37,531 bases of DNA from Planctomycetaceae bacterium (lineage in GTDB: Bacteria > Planctomycetota > Planctomycetia > Pirellulales > Pirellulaceae), in the NCBI GenBank assembly GCA_002726515.1, contig PBTE01000172.1, forward strand, positions 1 to 37,531, read 5' to 3'. The notes under the pieces were generated by a model. That model had not been told where the DNA came from and did not search any database. It worked only from the letters and a program-made list of their open reading frames with translations. Every line of letters begins with the position of its first letter. Position 1 is the first letter of the stretch. The position numbers were made by a program, and so were the translations under genes. Positions 25,168 to 33,820 of the stretch are shown piece after piece.

Positions 25168-26262
25168 TCATACGGGAATTTCTTTCAAATTAAGATGAGT
25201 CCCATACGCGGAAAGCATGGTCGACAGCAGCAGCGCCAACAAACCAATCGCCAACAAGAACTTGGTACGTGGACTCGTTCCTTGCCACTCGCGAAAAGCG
25301 ATCCCCCATATGTTGCTGAAGACGATGATAAATGCCATGTGGATCGGCCAACTGACCAGGAGGCTGAAGTCCCCCATCTGTGACTCACCCATTCCGAAAA
25401 AGAAAAACTCGGCATAAGCGATAACGCCCGCTAACGTGCAGAACAAGTAATTATTTCCCAACGGCACCGGTTTGTTGTGTAATTGTTCGTCGGTAACGGT
25501 CCTTTTGTTTGGTTTCACATATTCGCCCGTACTTCCGTTGCGCACATTCAACACCAGGCAGGCAATGATGTTCGCCAAGCCGCCACCTGACAAAATCAAC
25601 AGCAGGGGAGCATTGTTGGCATACACACTCTCCGCCCCCGCCGTTTCCGCGAGTTCCGTAAGGCTTCCTCCTGACGTGACACCGAAAGCAAAACAGGCGC
25701 TCATAACTCCAGAAAAACAGGCGACCCAGACGCCTCGAAAAAAATTAAATTCGCTGATCGTCGCTTTTTTTACTTCCTCGGTAAGTTCCCGTTCCTTGGA
25801 CATACCAGCCCAACTGCAAAAAAAAACGCCCATCAGGCAAACCATGATTCCTGCCAATGAGCAGCGACCCGACGTCTCGAAAAAGAGGCTGGAAAACGTA
25901 CCATCAACCAACGTGGGTAACAAAGCGCCGAAGAAGGTGCAGTAACCCAAAACCATTCCCATTCCCAGTGACATGCCCAAATAGCGGAGCGACAACCCGA
26001 ACGTGAGGTGGCCGATCCCCCAGCCCACACCGAACAGAAACGTGTAGAGCAGCGTCGAACGGGGGGTGTCCCGGTAGACACCCAACAACCCTGGCACGGT
26101 CGCAGCAGCCGCGATCAAGGGACAAATGATCCAGATGAACAATCCACCCACCAGCCAGTAAGTCTCCCACGACCATTCGCGAACTCGCTTGAAAGGAATG
26201 TAAAAACTGCCAGCGGCAAAACCTCCCACGGCGTGAAAAATGACTCCCAGAAAAGGTGACAT
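25168..26262 (-). CDS. RhaT-like L-rhamnose/proton symporter family protein
   Basis: A 364-residue protein with ten hydrophobic helices that aligns by eye along its length with E. coli RhaT: F-Y-I-P-F-K-R-V-R-E-W-S-W-E-T-Y-W (RhaT has F-Y-A-P-F-K-K-V-K-K-W-S-W-E-T), V-G-W-G-I-G-H, L-R-Y-L-G-M-S-L-G-M-G (RhaT M-R-Y-L-G-M-S-M-G-I-G), F-N-F-F-R-G and F-F-F-F-G-M-G. The frame is open upstream beyond ATG 26262, but only from this codon does it match the family. It faces the GH106 rhamnosidase gene across a shared 232-bp promoter region, and rhaM lies on the far side, so rhamnose import is the likely role. Confidence 0.85.
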   Translation of the reverse strand: MSPFLGVIFHAVGGFAAGSFYIPFKRVREWSWETYWLVGGLFIWIICPLIAAAATVPGLLGVYRDTPRSTLLYTFLFGVGWGIGHLTFGLSLRYLGMSLGMGMVLGYCTFFGALLPTLVDGTFSSLFFETSGRCSLAGIMVCLMGVFFCSWAGMSKERELTEEVKKATISEFNFFRGVWVACFSGVMSACFAFGVTSGGSLTELAETAGAESVYANNAPLLLILSGGGLANIIACLVLNVRNGSTGEYVKPNKRTVTDEQLHNKPVPLGNNYLFCTLAGVIAYAEFFFFGMGESQMGDFSLLVSWPIHMAFIIVFSNIWGIAFREWQGTSPRTKFLLAIGLLALLLSTMLSAYGTHLNLKEIPV

Positions 26263-26383
26263 GCTACTCGTCCTATCCCCTGCCGTTGATGAACTATGCT
26301 GGCACCGAGTGTCAGCACTTTTGCGCCCCATGTCAAGCCAACTCCAAAACGTTCGTTGCCTGACAAATTCCCGGTTCAAACAC

Positions 26384-26412
26384 TTGACACAACTGTTTTC
26401 GCCGTCAAGACT
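26384..26412 (+). promoter_or_regulatory. Candidate promoter for the GH106 gene
   Basis: A perfect TTGACA -35 box (26384-26389), 17 bases of spacer, then AAGACT (26407-26412), a weak -10. It lies 83-111 bases before ATG 26495 in the gap shared with the RhaT-like gene. A regulator site is likely nearby but I could not define one. Confidence 0.33.
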
Positions 26413-26494
26413 GGCTGGGTTGGCTGCAGTCAGTTTGGCATCTGAGCGCCTTCGACGAATGCATCCCGTCACGATGAAAAACAAGGACTGCAGG

Positions 26495-29400
26495 ATGGTT
26501 ACAAACGTTGCACGTGTCGCCTCTCTATTTTTTCTTTTGCTGGATGGCTCGCTGCTTGTCTCCCTGGAAATGACGGACGGTTCGGTTGCTTCTGCCGCGA
26601 CTCCCCAGGGTTCTGACCCTTCACGGCCTGTTTCCCGGGATTCGCTTCTGAACCAATTTGCCGACCCGCCGGACGAGTATGGACCGATGGATTGCTGGTG
26701 GTGGGAAGCGGCACACTTCAACCAGGACAAGGCCCGCTGGCAACTCGAAGAACTGAAAAAGCAAGGAGTGGCAGGCACCTGGTACTATCCAAGATGGGTC
26801 TACAACGAGCCCCTCAGTGCGGATCCACCCTATTGGTCTGAAAAGTGGTGGGAAATGCAACGCTTTTCCATGGAAGAACATCAGAAACTTGGGTTGCGAC
26901 ACTGGTTTTCTGATTGGACTTCCCACCAATTCCATCAAAATCGCGTCCGCCAGGAACGGGCACAGGTTCCCGAGTACGAAGGGCGTCGACTCGTCATCCA
27001 TCAACAGATTTCACACCTCTCGGAATCGATCCAAATTGACATTCCGGTCGAGGAAGAAATCCTCGACGCTGCGGCCTACCAGATCGTTGGCGACCATTTG
27101 GACCTCGCTTCGCGCCAGGACCTGTCGGACAAGGTTCAAAATCAGCGATTGAACTGGAAGGCTCCCGAAGCCGGTTGGCTGGTGGCGGTGATTGCGGCTC
27201 AACCTTATGACCTGGACTATCTCAACAAGCGAGTCATCGACCGTTGGAACGAGTCGTTTCTGGGTGAGTATCAACAGCGGTTGTCCAAGTACGTCGGGGG
27301 CGCTCTGGACGCCTACGGACCGGACGAGTTGTGGCTTTTGCTGGGAAACACGCTCTATTCAAAATCGCTCGAAAAGAAAGTCCGTTCGACCGGAGGATAC
27401 GATCTTGCACCTCATCTGATCGGACTGTTTCATGACGTGGGGCCACTCACTGACAGGATTCGCTGTGACTATTACGAAGCCATGTCCAGCCTGCTGGAAG
27501 AGAATTTCTACAAACCCACATCGCAATGGCTGGAAAAGCGTGGTTTAAAATACACCACCATTGCCACCTGGGGCCGGTTGGACCCCTTGGAACATACGTA
27601 TCACTACGGCGACTATTTCCGTTACATGCGCTGGTTTCATGTAACAGGCAACGAGGATCCCTATCGGACACCCGTTGGCCAGAGACGTCTGATCGACAGC
27701 AAGCTATCCAGTTCGATCGCACATCTCTACGGACGCCAGCGAACCGCTGTTTGCGCTTATTGGAGATCCGGCTGGGGTGTGACCCAGGAAGAAAACCTGG
27801 CCTGGACGAACGAAAATTTTGCTTACGGGGTCAATCTCTACAACCGACATGGCGGCCTGCATAGTCTGATGGGTGGGTGGTACGAATGGGTCCCCCCGGC
27901 CATCCACTTTTACCAGCCCTACTGGAAATACTGGAAATCATTCACCGACTACGTTCGCAGACTGAGTTACATCATGAGCCAGGGCAAGCACCGGGCAGAC
28001 GTGGCCCTGCTTTACCCTTTGACAACCATGCATGCCAATTGGGTGGCCGGCAGACTTTCAGGGCCGCTGACGCACGATAATCTCTGGCCGGCGTTCGAGC
28101 CGATTGCCGATGAATCGGCCCAATCTCTCATGAAACTGGCCAAAGCGTTGTATCACGATGGCCTGGACCTGGACTTCATCAATCACTCGTCCATTGAACA
28201 GGCTGAAGTGCAGCAGGACATACTGCAGGTGGCCGGACTCGAGTTCCGGGCAGTCGTTTTGCCTCCCATCACAACAATTCGCACCGCCACACTGGAAACA
28301 ATCAAGACGTTTTTCGACCACGGCGGAACCGTGGTTGCTTTCGGGCGTCTGCCGGGCGCCTCGGCGGAGAAGGGCCGGAATGACCCGGCAATCAAGTCCC
28401 TTGTTCAGGAAATGTTCGGAGTCGCTCCGGACCAGTCGGTAACAGACGTCGTTGAACACATCAACGAACGGAATGGCAAAGCCTACTTTGTTCCCAGTAA
28501 CACCAAACGTGTGCCGGAAATCGTGTCACAAGCCATCACACGAGATGTCGTGGCTTCCGAAAAAAATATTTTCCATACTCATCAGAAAATCGGACCCGTA
28601 GATGTCTACTTCATTTTCAACACACGAGCCGAAGAGCGCGACATCTCCTTTCGCTTGCGGGCCGAAGGAGAACCGGAAATCTGGGACGCGTTCTCCGGCA
28701 CGGTTCGTCCCGTTCACCGTTTCCAAGTCGGCCCCGGGTACACCGATGTCGACCTGACCCTGGATCCATACGAAGGAACCGTGCTCGTCTTGAGTCCGCG
28801 CGGCAAGCGGCCGGCCGTCGTAGAAGACAACCTATCCAGTGTGGTGGAGGTACAGCCCGCGGGCAACCAGATCCAACTTCAAGGCTTCGCCGCGGAGGGT
28901 GGCCGAAAAGTGGTACGGCTTGCCTACCAGGGGAGGGAATATGTTGCTCGCAAGAAAATACCCCCCTCCCCCGCAACCATCGTGCTGGAGGACCCTTTCT
29001 CTTTTCAACTGGAACCAACGATGAACAACCGCTGGGGCGATTTCCGTTACCCGGCATCCAACAGAATGATCGGTGCTGAAGCACGTCACTTCCGGTATCG
29101 CGAAGAAACCGACGTCAACCCGAAGAAATCCGGTTGGCATCAAACCAATTTCGACGATAGCGACTGGCCGGAAGTCACCTATTCCTACGGACCCTACTGG
29201 TGGCACATCGGCCCATTTCAGGAACGCGCCAATGGTTCGGAGGCGCACCTGGGCCGCCTGGAAAGGGCCAAGCAGGGAATGCTTGACCTGGAAAAGCCCT
29301 GGGGACGAGGAGAAATCGGCATGTCGGCATTGCGTTGGGAACCCTACAGTTTTTCTCAAAAATTCGGCCACTATGGTGAAGTCCATCAGTCAGGGGGCGG

Positions 29401-30553
29401 ACTGGCCGGAGTTTCCGAAAACTTTTTGGTCTTCGAAAATACTAACTTTTCATCGAACCCGACACACTTCCTGTTTACCTACGTTCATTCTCCAATCGAT
29501 GATGAATACACCTTGCACTTTGGAGGAAAACCGGAAAAGTCCGATTACCACGACACGCCTGGATTTGAAATACCTCGACGACGCCAGGCCTGGGTCAACG
29601 GGGATCAGGTGCTCTCGGTCACACAAGGACAGGACATCTGGAACGTTACCGATCTTCAAAAACGAGGCTTTCAGTTTGACCTGGGGGCCGCTTCCAACGG
29701 GAGCATGAAACCGGCTCCGGCAGAGGTCCGCGCCCAAGTGCGTCTCAAGCAGGGCTGGAACACTGTTTTGCTGAAAATTGTCCAGCCCAAAGGAAAAAAA
29801 GTTGCGACTTACGCAACTTTCACGTCGTCAAAAACACCACCTGACTCTGACCCCTACGTACCGCGACTGCGCTGGTTTCGTGAACCCCAACAGTTGATCT
29901 ACGATATTGCCCCTCACCGAAAGAAGCGGGTCGGATGGTATCGGTTTCAGGCACCTCCCGGATTGAAGAGTCTCAGCTTTCAGGCAAAATCCGACCATAC
30001 CGAAGCCTGGATCAATGGAACATCCGTCCCGGTCCATGAGGGAACAATCGACTTGGATTCACCCATCGCCAGGCCCTCCCAGATTGCGTTGCGTCTCCAG
30101 CAGCATCCCGGCAGCTACGCGGGTGCGGCTTTTCCCGACCCAATTGTTTTCAAGTGCCAGGAGGGACAAATTGGCCTGGGAGATTGGAGCCATTCGGGTC
30201 TGCGAACCTATTCAGGAGTGGGAGTTTACAGCAAGGAGGTCCGGCTCGGTCACCGGCACCTGCAGGGACAGATATTGCTCGAACTGGGCGATGCACGGAC
30301 CGTCGCCGAAGTATTTGTCAACGGAAAAAGAGCTGGGATTCGCATGTCCCGGCCTTTCCGTTTTGACATCAGTGACTTCGTCCGCCCGGGAAACAATCAA
30401 ATTCAGATCAAGGTGGCCAACACGCTGGCGAACCACATGAGCAGTTATCCCACTCATTGGGTTCTGGAAGACCAGGCAGTCTCTGGCCTGCTGGGTCCGG
30501 TGCAACTGCGATTTCATTCCAGGATCAAGTTGAGCGCAACGGTCCTCGAATGA
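26495..30553 (+). CDS. GH106 alpha-L-rhamnosidase (secreted)
   Basis: A 1352-residue protein. ATG 26495 follows AAGGA by 7 bases and gives a signal peptide (hydrophobic core about 7-25, cleavage likely near V-A-S-A-A). The mature N-terminus F-A-D-P-P-D-E-Y-G-P-M-D-C-W-W-W, followed by L-E-E-L-K-K-Q-G-V-A-G-T-W-Y, is the typical start of the GH106 catalytic (beta/alpha)8 domain, which runs to about residue 800. Beta-rich regions with jelly-roll features (W-I-N-G-T-S, and at the end V-F-V-N-G-K-R-A-G) follow, as in GH106 and GH2-like accessory modules. The family removes terminal alpha-L-rhamnose from polysaccharides such as rhamnogalacturonan. The position next to rhaT- and rhaM-like genes supports this. 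Catalytic residues were not assigned. Confidence 0.88.
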   Translation: MVTNVARVASLFFLLLDGSLLVSLEMTDGSVASAATPQGSDPSRPVSRDSLLNQFADPPDEYGPMDCWWWEAAHFNQDKARWQLEELKKQGVAGTWYYPRWVYNEPLSADPPYWSEKWWEMQRFSMEEHQKLGLRHWFSDWTSHQFHQNRVRQERAQVPEYEGRRLVIHQQISHLSESIQIDIPVEEEILDAAAYQIVGDHLDLASRQDLSDKVQNQRLNWKAPEAGWLVAVIAAQPYDLDYLNKRVIDRWNESFLGEYQQRLSKYVGGALDAYGPDELWLLLGNTLYSKSLEKKVRSTGGYDLAPHLIGLFHDVGPLTDRIRCDYYEAMSSLLEENFYKPTSQWLEKRGLKYTTIATWGRLDPLEHTYHYGDYFRYMRWFHVTGNEDPYRTPVGQRRLIDSKLSSSIAHLYGRQRTAVCAYWRSGWGVTQEENLAWTNENFAYGVNLYNRHGGLHSLMGGWYEWVPPAIHFYQPYWKYWKSFTDYVRRLSYIMSQGKHRADVALLYPLTTMHANWVAGRLSGPLTHDNLWPAFEPIADESAQSLMKLAKALYHDGLDLDFINHSSIEQAEVQQDILQVAGLEFRAVVLPPITTIRTATLETIKTFFDHGGTVVAFGRLPGASAEKGRNDPAIKSLVQEMFGVAPDQSVTDVVEHINERNGKAYFVPSNTKRVPEIVSQAITRDVVASEKNIFHTHQKIGPVDVYFIFNTRAEERDISFRLRAEGEPEIWDAFSGTVRPVHRFQVGPGYTDVDLTLDPYEGTVLVLSPRGKRPAVVEDNLSSVVEVQPAGNQIQLQGFAAEGGRKVVRLAYQGREYVARKKIPPSPATIVLEDPFSFQLEPTMNNRWGDFRYPASNRMIGAEARHFRYREETDVNPKKSGWHQTNFDDSDWPEVTYSYGPYWWHIGPFQERANGSEAHLGRLERAKQGMLDLEKPWGRGEIGMSALRWEPYSFSQKFGHYGEVHQSGGGLAGVSENFLVFENTNFSSNPTHFLFTYVHSPIDDEYTLHFGGKPEKSDYHDTPGFEIPRRRQAWVNGDQVLSVTQGQDIWNVTDLQKRGFQFDLGAASNGSMKPAPAEVRAQVRLKQGWNTVLLKIVQPKGKKVATYATFTSSKTPPDSDPYVPRLRWFREPQQLIYDIAPHRKKRVGWYRFQAPPGLKSLSFQAKSDHTEAWINGTSVPVHEGTIDLDSPIARPSQIALRLQQHPGSYAGAAFPDPIVFKCQEGQIGLGDWSHSGLRTYSGVGVYSKEVRLGHRHLQGQILLELGDARTVAEVFVNGKRAGIRMSRPFRFDISDFVRPGNNQIQIKVANTLANHMSSYPTHWVLEDQAVSGLLGPVQLRFHSRIKLSATVLE

Positions 30554-30832
30554 TGGCCCTGTAACATAATCTGCCGGTGTTTTTCGATCCGTCAGAAAAA
30601 TCGAACGAACGCGACAGGGAGTACTAAAAGAAAAACCGAGGATCTGATCAGGCACTGGGATCCCGCTTTTTTCGATACCGTGCGACCCGATAGATTTTGT
30701 AATAGTGCCTCCATTGTTGTGTTGTACATGCGACGTGTAAAACCACCTGACGTGTCTCGTCGCATCGGCTTCATTTCTTCGTATCCTTCTTATCTCAATG
30801 ATTCCTTTCAAACCTTCAAAGCATCCAGAATC

Positions 30833-32527
30833 ATGAAAACATCTATTAACCTGACCAAACTGCTACGCGTCCTATTGTTCATCGCCCTGCTCGTTGCGTG
30901 CAGGCTGTCATCCACTCCCGCCTACAGTGATGAACCTCCCAAGTTCGTGGATTTATCCCTGCTGATCGCAGCCGAATACCCCTGCACCTGGCCACAGTTG
31001 GTGCCTCCATTTCGCATTGATCATGTCCAGACAATCGGGCGGCAGAGTGCATATAACGTCGACACACTGTCGACTGACGGAAACATGGGAACCCAGATGG
31101 ACGTGCCGCCGCACTCGGTGTTGCGGCCCGAATTAAATTTGCCGAAATCAGGGCCGTTCGGCAACGAATTCATCGACAAGGTTCCGGCCTGGAAGTTCGT
31201 CGGCAGCGCGTGTGTTGTTGATCTGCGAAACTTGCTGGATACCGGGCCTGCTGGTATCAGCAGCCTGGTCCGTAGAAGACACTTCGAGGACTGGGAGCGG
31301 GAACACGGCTCACTGCGTTTCGGCGACGTCGTGTTAATGCGCAGTGGTTACAGCGACAAATATTACTTGCCGCTACCGGCAGGGCTGCGGTACGCAGCGC
31401 TGCCTCTAGAACGTAAGGCGCCGGGTTGGCCCGATCCTGATCCGGATGCGATGGAGTTTCTCGCCAGTCGCAAAGTGTTTCATATTGGAACCGACAGTCC
31501 CAGCATGGGACCAATACCAGACCTCGCCGAGCCCACACATTACGCGGCACTCAAATATGGCGCGGTGTTCACCGAAGCCGCCACGAATTTGGCCAGTCTG
31601 CCAACCACGGGCGCGTTTTACTGCATGATGGGCCCCAAGCATAAGGACGGACCTTACGGCGAGGGACGGGCCTTCGCGATCATTGGCAACCCGCTGGCGA
31701 GCCAGTTAATCGAATCGGCTCGAGAAAAGCGCGTCGTGGATCTCACGGTGACCCTGTCGACCGATCATCCAACCACCTGGCCGGGCCAAGGGATCGGCAA
31801 CTATCGCCATCCTTATACGAAGGCCGAGTTTTTGTATCTTCACTCCCACATCATGGACAGCCAGGCAGGGACTCACCTGGTGCCACCCTCCTACGCGCTA
31901 CCTCCCGAGGATTTTGATCCCTACGGATATTCACCCCAGACACACATCTGGCTGGACGAATTCGAGGAAAAATTCGGTCCCCGGGGAATCAGTGACATGA
32001 CGACGGAAAAGGTGCCGCTTTCGCAAACCTGCGGCTGGGCACGGGTGATCGATGTAAGACAGTTAAGTGGAACAACAAGCCGCGCGGCTTGGCCCGCCTC
32101 ACCGGAAATCACCGTCGACGTGATCAAGAAATACGAGGCCGAACAGGGCTCCCTGGAAGCCGGTGAAATCGTCATCTTTTACACTGGACACACCGATCGG
32201 CACTTTCAGCGGATGCCTGCTGGCAAGTCCTGCCTGATCGATCCGGTCAACGGCGAAAGCGAAGGCTGGCCCGCGCTCGGACCCAGTGCCACCGTCTACC
32301 TTGCTCAACGGGGAATTCAGTGCGTGGCAACAGATGCTCCGAACCTGGGCGGCGTCAACCCCAAGAACGCGCTGATGACTTACTGGGCACTGGGTAGCCA
32401 GGGTATGGTGGGTGTCGAGTTTTTGATCGGTGTGGGTCAGCTACCCGAGCAATCCTACTTCCTCTTCGCACCCGTCAAAATTCGTGGGTGTCACGGTGGT
32501 CCAGGTCGCGCGATCGCGCTGTATTGA
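30833..32527 (+). CDS. Secreted protein with two fused cyclase (PF04199, kynurenine formamidase-like) domains
   Basis: A 564-residue protein with a signal peptide; L-V-A-C23 could be a lipobox, otherwise cleavage would be near A-Y-S. Two homologous halves are visible. Domain 1 (about 37-290) opens V-D-L-S-L-L-I-A-A-E-Y-P-C-T-W-P. Domain 2 (about 300-560) opens V-D-L-T-V-T-L-S-T-D-H-P-T-T-W-P. The family metal motif HxGTHxDxPxH is altered in both. Domain 1 has N84-M-G-T-Q88-M-D90-V-P-P-H94. Domain 2 has Q344-A-G-T-H348-L-V-P-P-S-Y354. Domain 1 keeps the later H236 and E248; domain 2 keeps E529. Normal family members are single-domain, about 200-280 residues, and hydrolyse amides or cyclise substrates. 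It lies between GH106 and rhaM, 58 bp before the latter. Confidence 0.83.
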   Translation: MKTSINLTKLLRVLLFIALLVACRLSSTPAYSDEPPKFVDLSLLIAAEYPCTWPQLVPPFRIDHVQTIGRQSAYNVDTLSTDGNMGTQMDVPPHSVLRPELNLPKSGPFGNEFIDKVPAWKFVGSACVVDLRNLLDTGPAGISSLVRRRHFEDWEREHGSLRFGDVVLMRSGYSDKYYLPLPAGLRYAALPLERKAPGWPDPDPDAMEFLASRKVFHIGTDSPSMGPIPDLAEPTHYAALKYGAVFTEAATNLASLPTTGAFYCMMGPKHKDGPYGEGRAFAIIGNPLASQLIESAREKRVVDLTVTLSTDHPTTWPGQGIGNYRHPYTKAEFLYLHSHIMDSQAGTHLVPPSYALPPEDFDPYGYSPQTHIWLDEFEEKFGPRGISDMTTEKVPLSQTCGWARVIDVRQLSGTTSRAAWPASPEITVDVIKKYEAEQGSLEAGEIVIFYTGHTDRHFQRMPAGKSCLIDPVNGESEGWPALGPSATVYLAQRGIQCVATDAPNLGGVNPKNALMTYWALGSQGMVGVEFLIGVGQLPEQSYFLFAPVKIRGCHGGPGRAIALY

Positions 32528-32585
32528 GTTCACAATCAGCAATCTGGATCCTGTCCACGACCAACTCTGGAAAGGAAAGATCACC

Positions 32586-32921
32586 ATGCAAAGGGTGTCG
32601 TTTAACATGTGTGTCAAGGAAGGCCAGCAGGAAGAGTACATTCGTCGGCACCAAGAGGTGTGGCCCGAAGTACAGCGTGATTTACAACGCGCAGGCATTC
32701 ACAAAATGAGTATCTTCATGCAGGACCGACAACTGTTTCTTTACATGGAAGTCGATGACTACGCCCAGGCCATCCGTATTCTGGATGAAAGCCCCGATTC
32801 AGTGCGCTGGGAAGAGTACATGGCACCTATCATGGAAGGTGACTCCGGGGAGAATTACGATCCGGCCGATGCGTACCCACCAGGCATACCGGAAGTATAT
32901 TACTGGGAATCTGAAGCCTGA
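32586..32921 (+). CDS. rhaM: L-rhamnose mutarotase
   Basis: A 111-residue protein matching RhaM (DUF718): R-V-S-F-N-M at the start, then E-Y-I-R-R-H22-x-x-V-W-P-E. H22 is the catalytic histidine of E. coli RhaM, at the same residue number. Later come L-F-L-Y-M-E-V, a V-R-W-E-E-Y-M segment and the terminal V-Y-Y-W. It interconverts alpha and beta anomers of L-rhamnose. AAGGAA precedes ATG 32586 by about 8 bases. The gene follows the double-cyclase gene closely and is likely cotranscribed. No rhaA, rhaB or rhaD is present in this window. Confidence 0.9.
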   Translation: MQRVSFNMCVKEGQQEEYIRRHQEVWPEVQRDLQRAGIHKMSIFMQDRQLFLYMEVDDYAQAIRILDESPDSVRWEEYMAPIMEGDSGENYDPADAYPPGIPEVYYWESEA

Positions 32922-33068
32922 GCCTTCTGCTCAACAAGTCCGGCGCCGATCTAAAACAGCCATGGCCGCCGTGACGCTTTGAATTTGAAAAACCTGACCA
33001 CATCCCAGCCAAGGTCAGATCCGGCAAACGAACACACCGGGCATTTCCCGGGCAAGCTCGACAAGAAG

Positions 33069-33120
33069 TTTTCGTGACTGTGGCGAAGTGTCGAAAAAGC
33101 CGCAAGTGAGAACACGAAAA
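33069..33120. repeat. Nested inverted repeat between convergent genes
   Basis: TTTTCGTG (33069-33076) pairs with CACGAAAA (33113-33120). Inside it, GTGGC (33080-33084) pairs with GCCGC (33099-33103, one G-U pair). It lies after rhaM and abuts the end of the minus-strand lipoprotein gene. The U-rich/A-rich outer arms fit a bidirectional terminator. Confidence 0.4.
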
Positions 33121-33124
33121 ACGC

Positions 33125-33523
33125 TTAGTTCTCGTTCTTGAGTTCGAGCCTGATTTCCTCTTTTGCTGGCAATTCAACCACCAAAGGACTCGTCGCCTCG
33201 TCGCTATAAATTTCGGGTACTGGGATCAACAACTCGCTTCCATCAACGTTTCCGGCCGCACCGATCTCCATCATTTTGAAAACGAGGACACGATAACTAC
33301 CATCCGGGATACCCGCAGAAGCGAGCGAAAACTGGCCGGCCGCATCACTCGTTGCCATTGCAGCCGTTTTGGCATCGGCTTCGAAGGGCTTAAACATGAT
33401 TTGTGCATTTCCGAGCGGAGCCCCGTCCAGTGTAATGACTCCTGTGAAGGAAACCTCCCCCTGCTGACAACCAACCAAGAGGAGCACTGAAAGCCAAACG
33501 AATTGTTTAAAAAGGTGAATCAT
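33125..33523 (-). CDS. Small lipoprotein with carboxypeptidase-regulatory-like fold
   Basis: A 132-residue protein with a lipoprotein signal: hydrophobic 8-17, then L-V-G-C19 as lipobox. The mature part reads S-F-T-G-V-I-T-L-D-G-A-P-L-G-N-A-Q-I-M-F-K-P, then A-T-S-D-A-A-G-Q-F-S-L and D-G-S-Y-R-V. This is the pattern of the small Ig-like 'transthyretin/carboxypeptidase regulatory' lipoproteins that abound in planctomycetes, commonly next to DUF1559 genes. Here the nearest DUF1559 gene is 3.4 kb away. Function unknown; probably an outer-surface or periplasmic structural protein. It is convergent with rhaM. Confidence 0.8.
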   Translation of the reverse strand: MIHLFKQFVWLSVLLLVGCQQGEVSFTGVITLDGAPLGNAQIMFKPFEADAKTAAMATSDAAGQFSLASAGIPDGSYRVLVFKMMEIGAAGNVDGSELLIPVPEIYSDEATSPLVVELPAKEEIRLELKNEN

Positions 33524-33820
33524 GCCTTTAGTTTACAATATCGTAGCCGGAGAAAACAATAGGGGTCCGACCTGGTCGCTCTTGCGCACAGCCAATTCGT
33601 CGGATACACGTCAACCAACAAACTGACAGCCCCTTACTGCACATAATCGAGTACCCCCCGGCCAAACTGGGGATTTCGCAGTCAGGACACCTGCTGACCG
33701 AAGCAGGCTGCGTCTGCACTTTAACGGGTTGGGTAAATCCAGCAACAACCGAAACCACCCGCTTGTGACAATCAGCCGCCAACGGAACATCCGCGTCAAG
33801 CAGAGACCGGGGCGTGATTA

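Noticed and set aside
26240-26494. N-terminal extension of the GH106 frame
   Set aside because: It would overlap the divergent RhaT-like start and place a non-signal sequence before a good signal peptide; ATG 26495 has a Shine-Dalgarno.
26263-26778. N-terminal extension of the RhaT-like frame upstream of 26262
   Set aside because: The extension is polar and unlike the family, runs antisense into the GH106 start, and RhaT homology begins exactly at ATG 26262.
30640-30690. GGGATCCC followed by a run of T as terminator after GH106
   Set aside because: The palindrome has no loop, so it cannot form a hairpin terminator as it stands.
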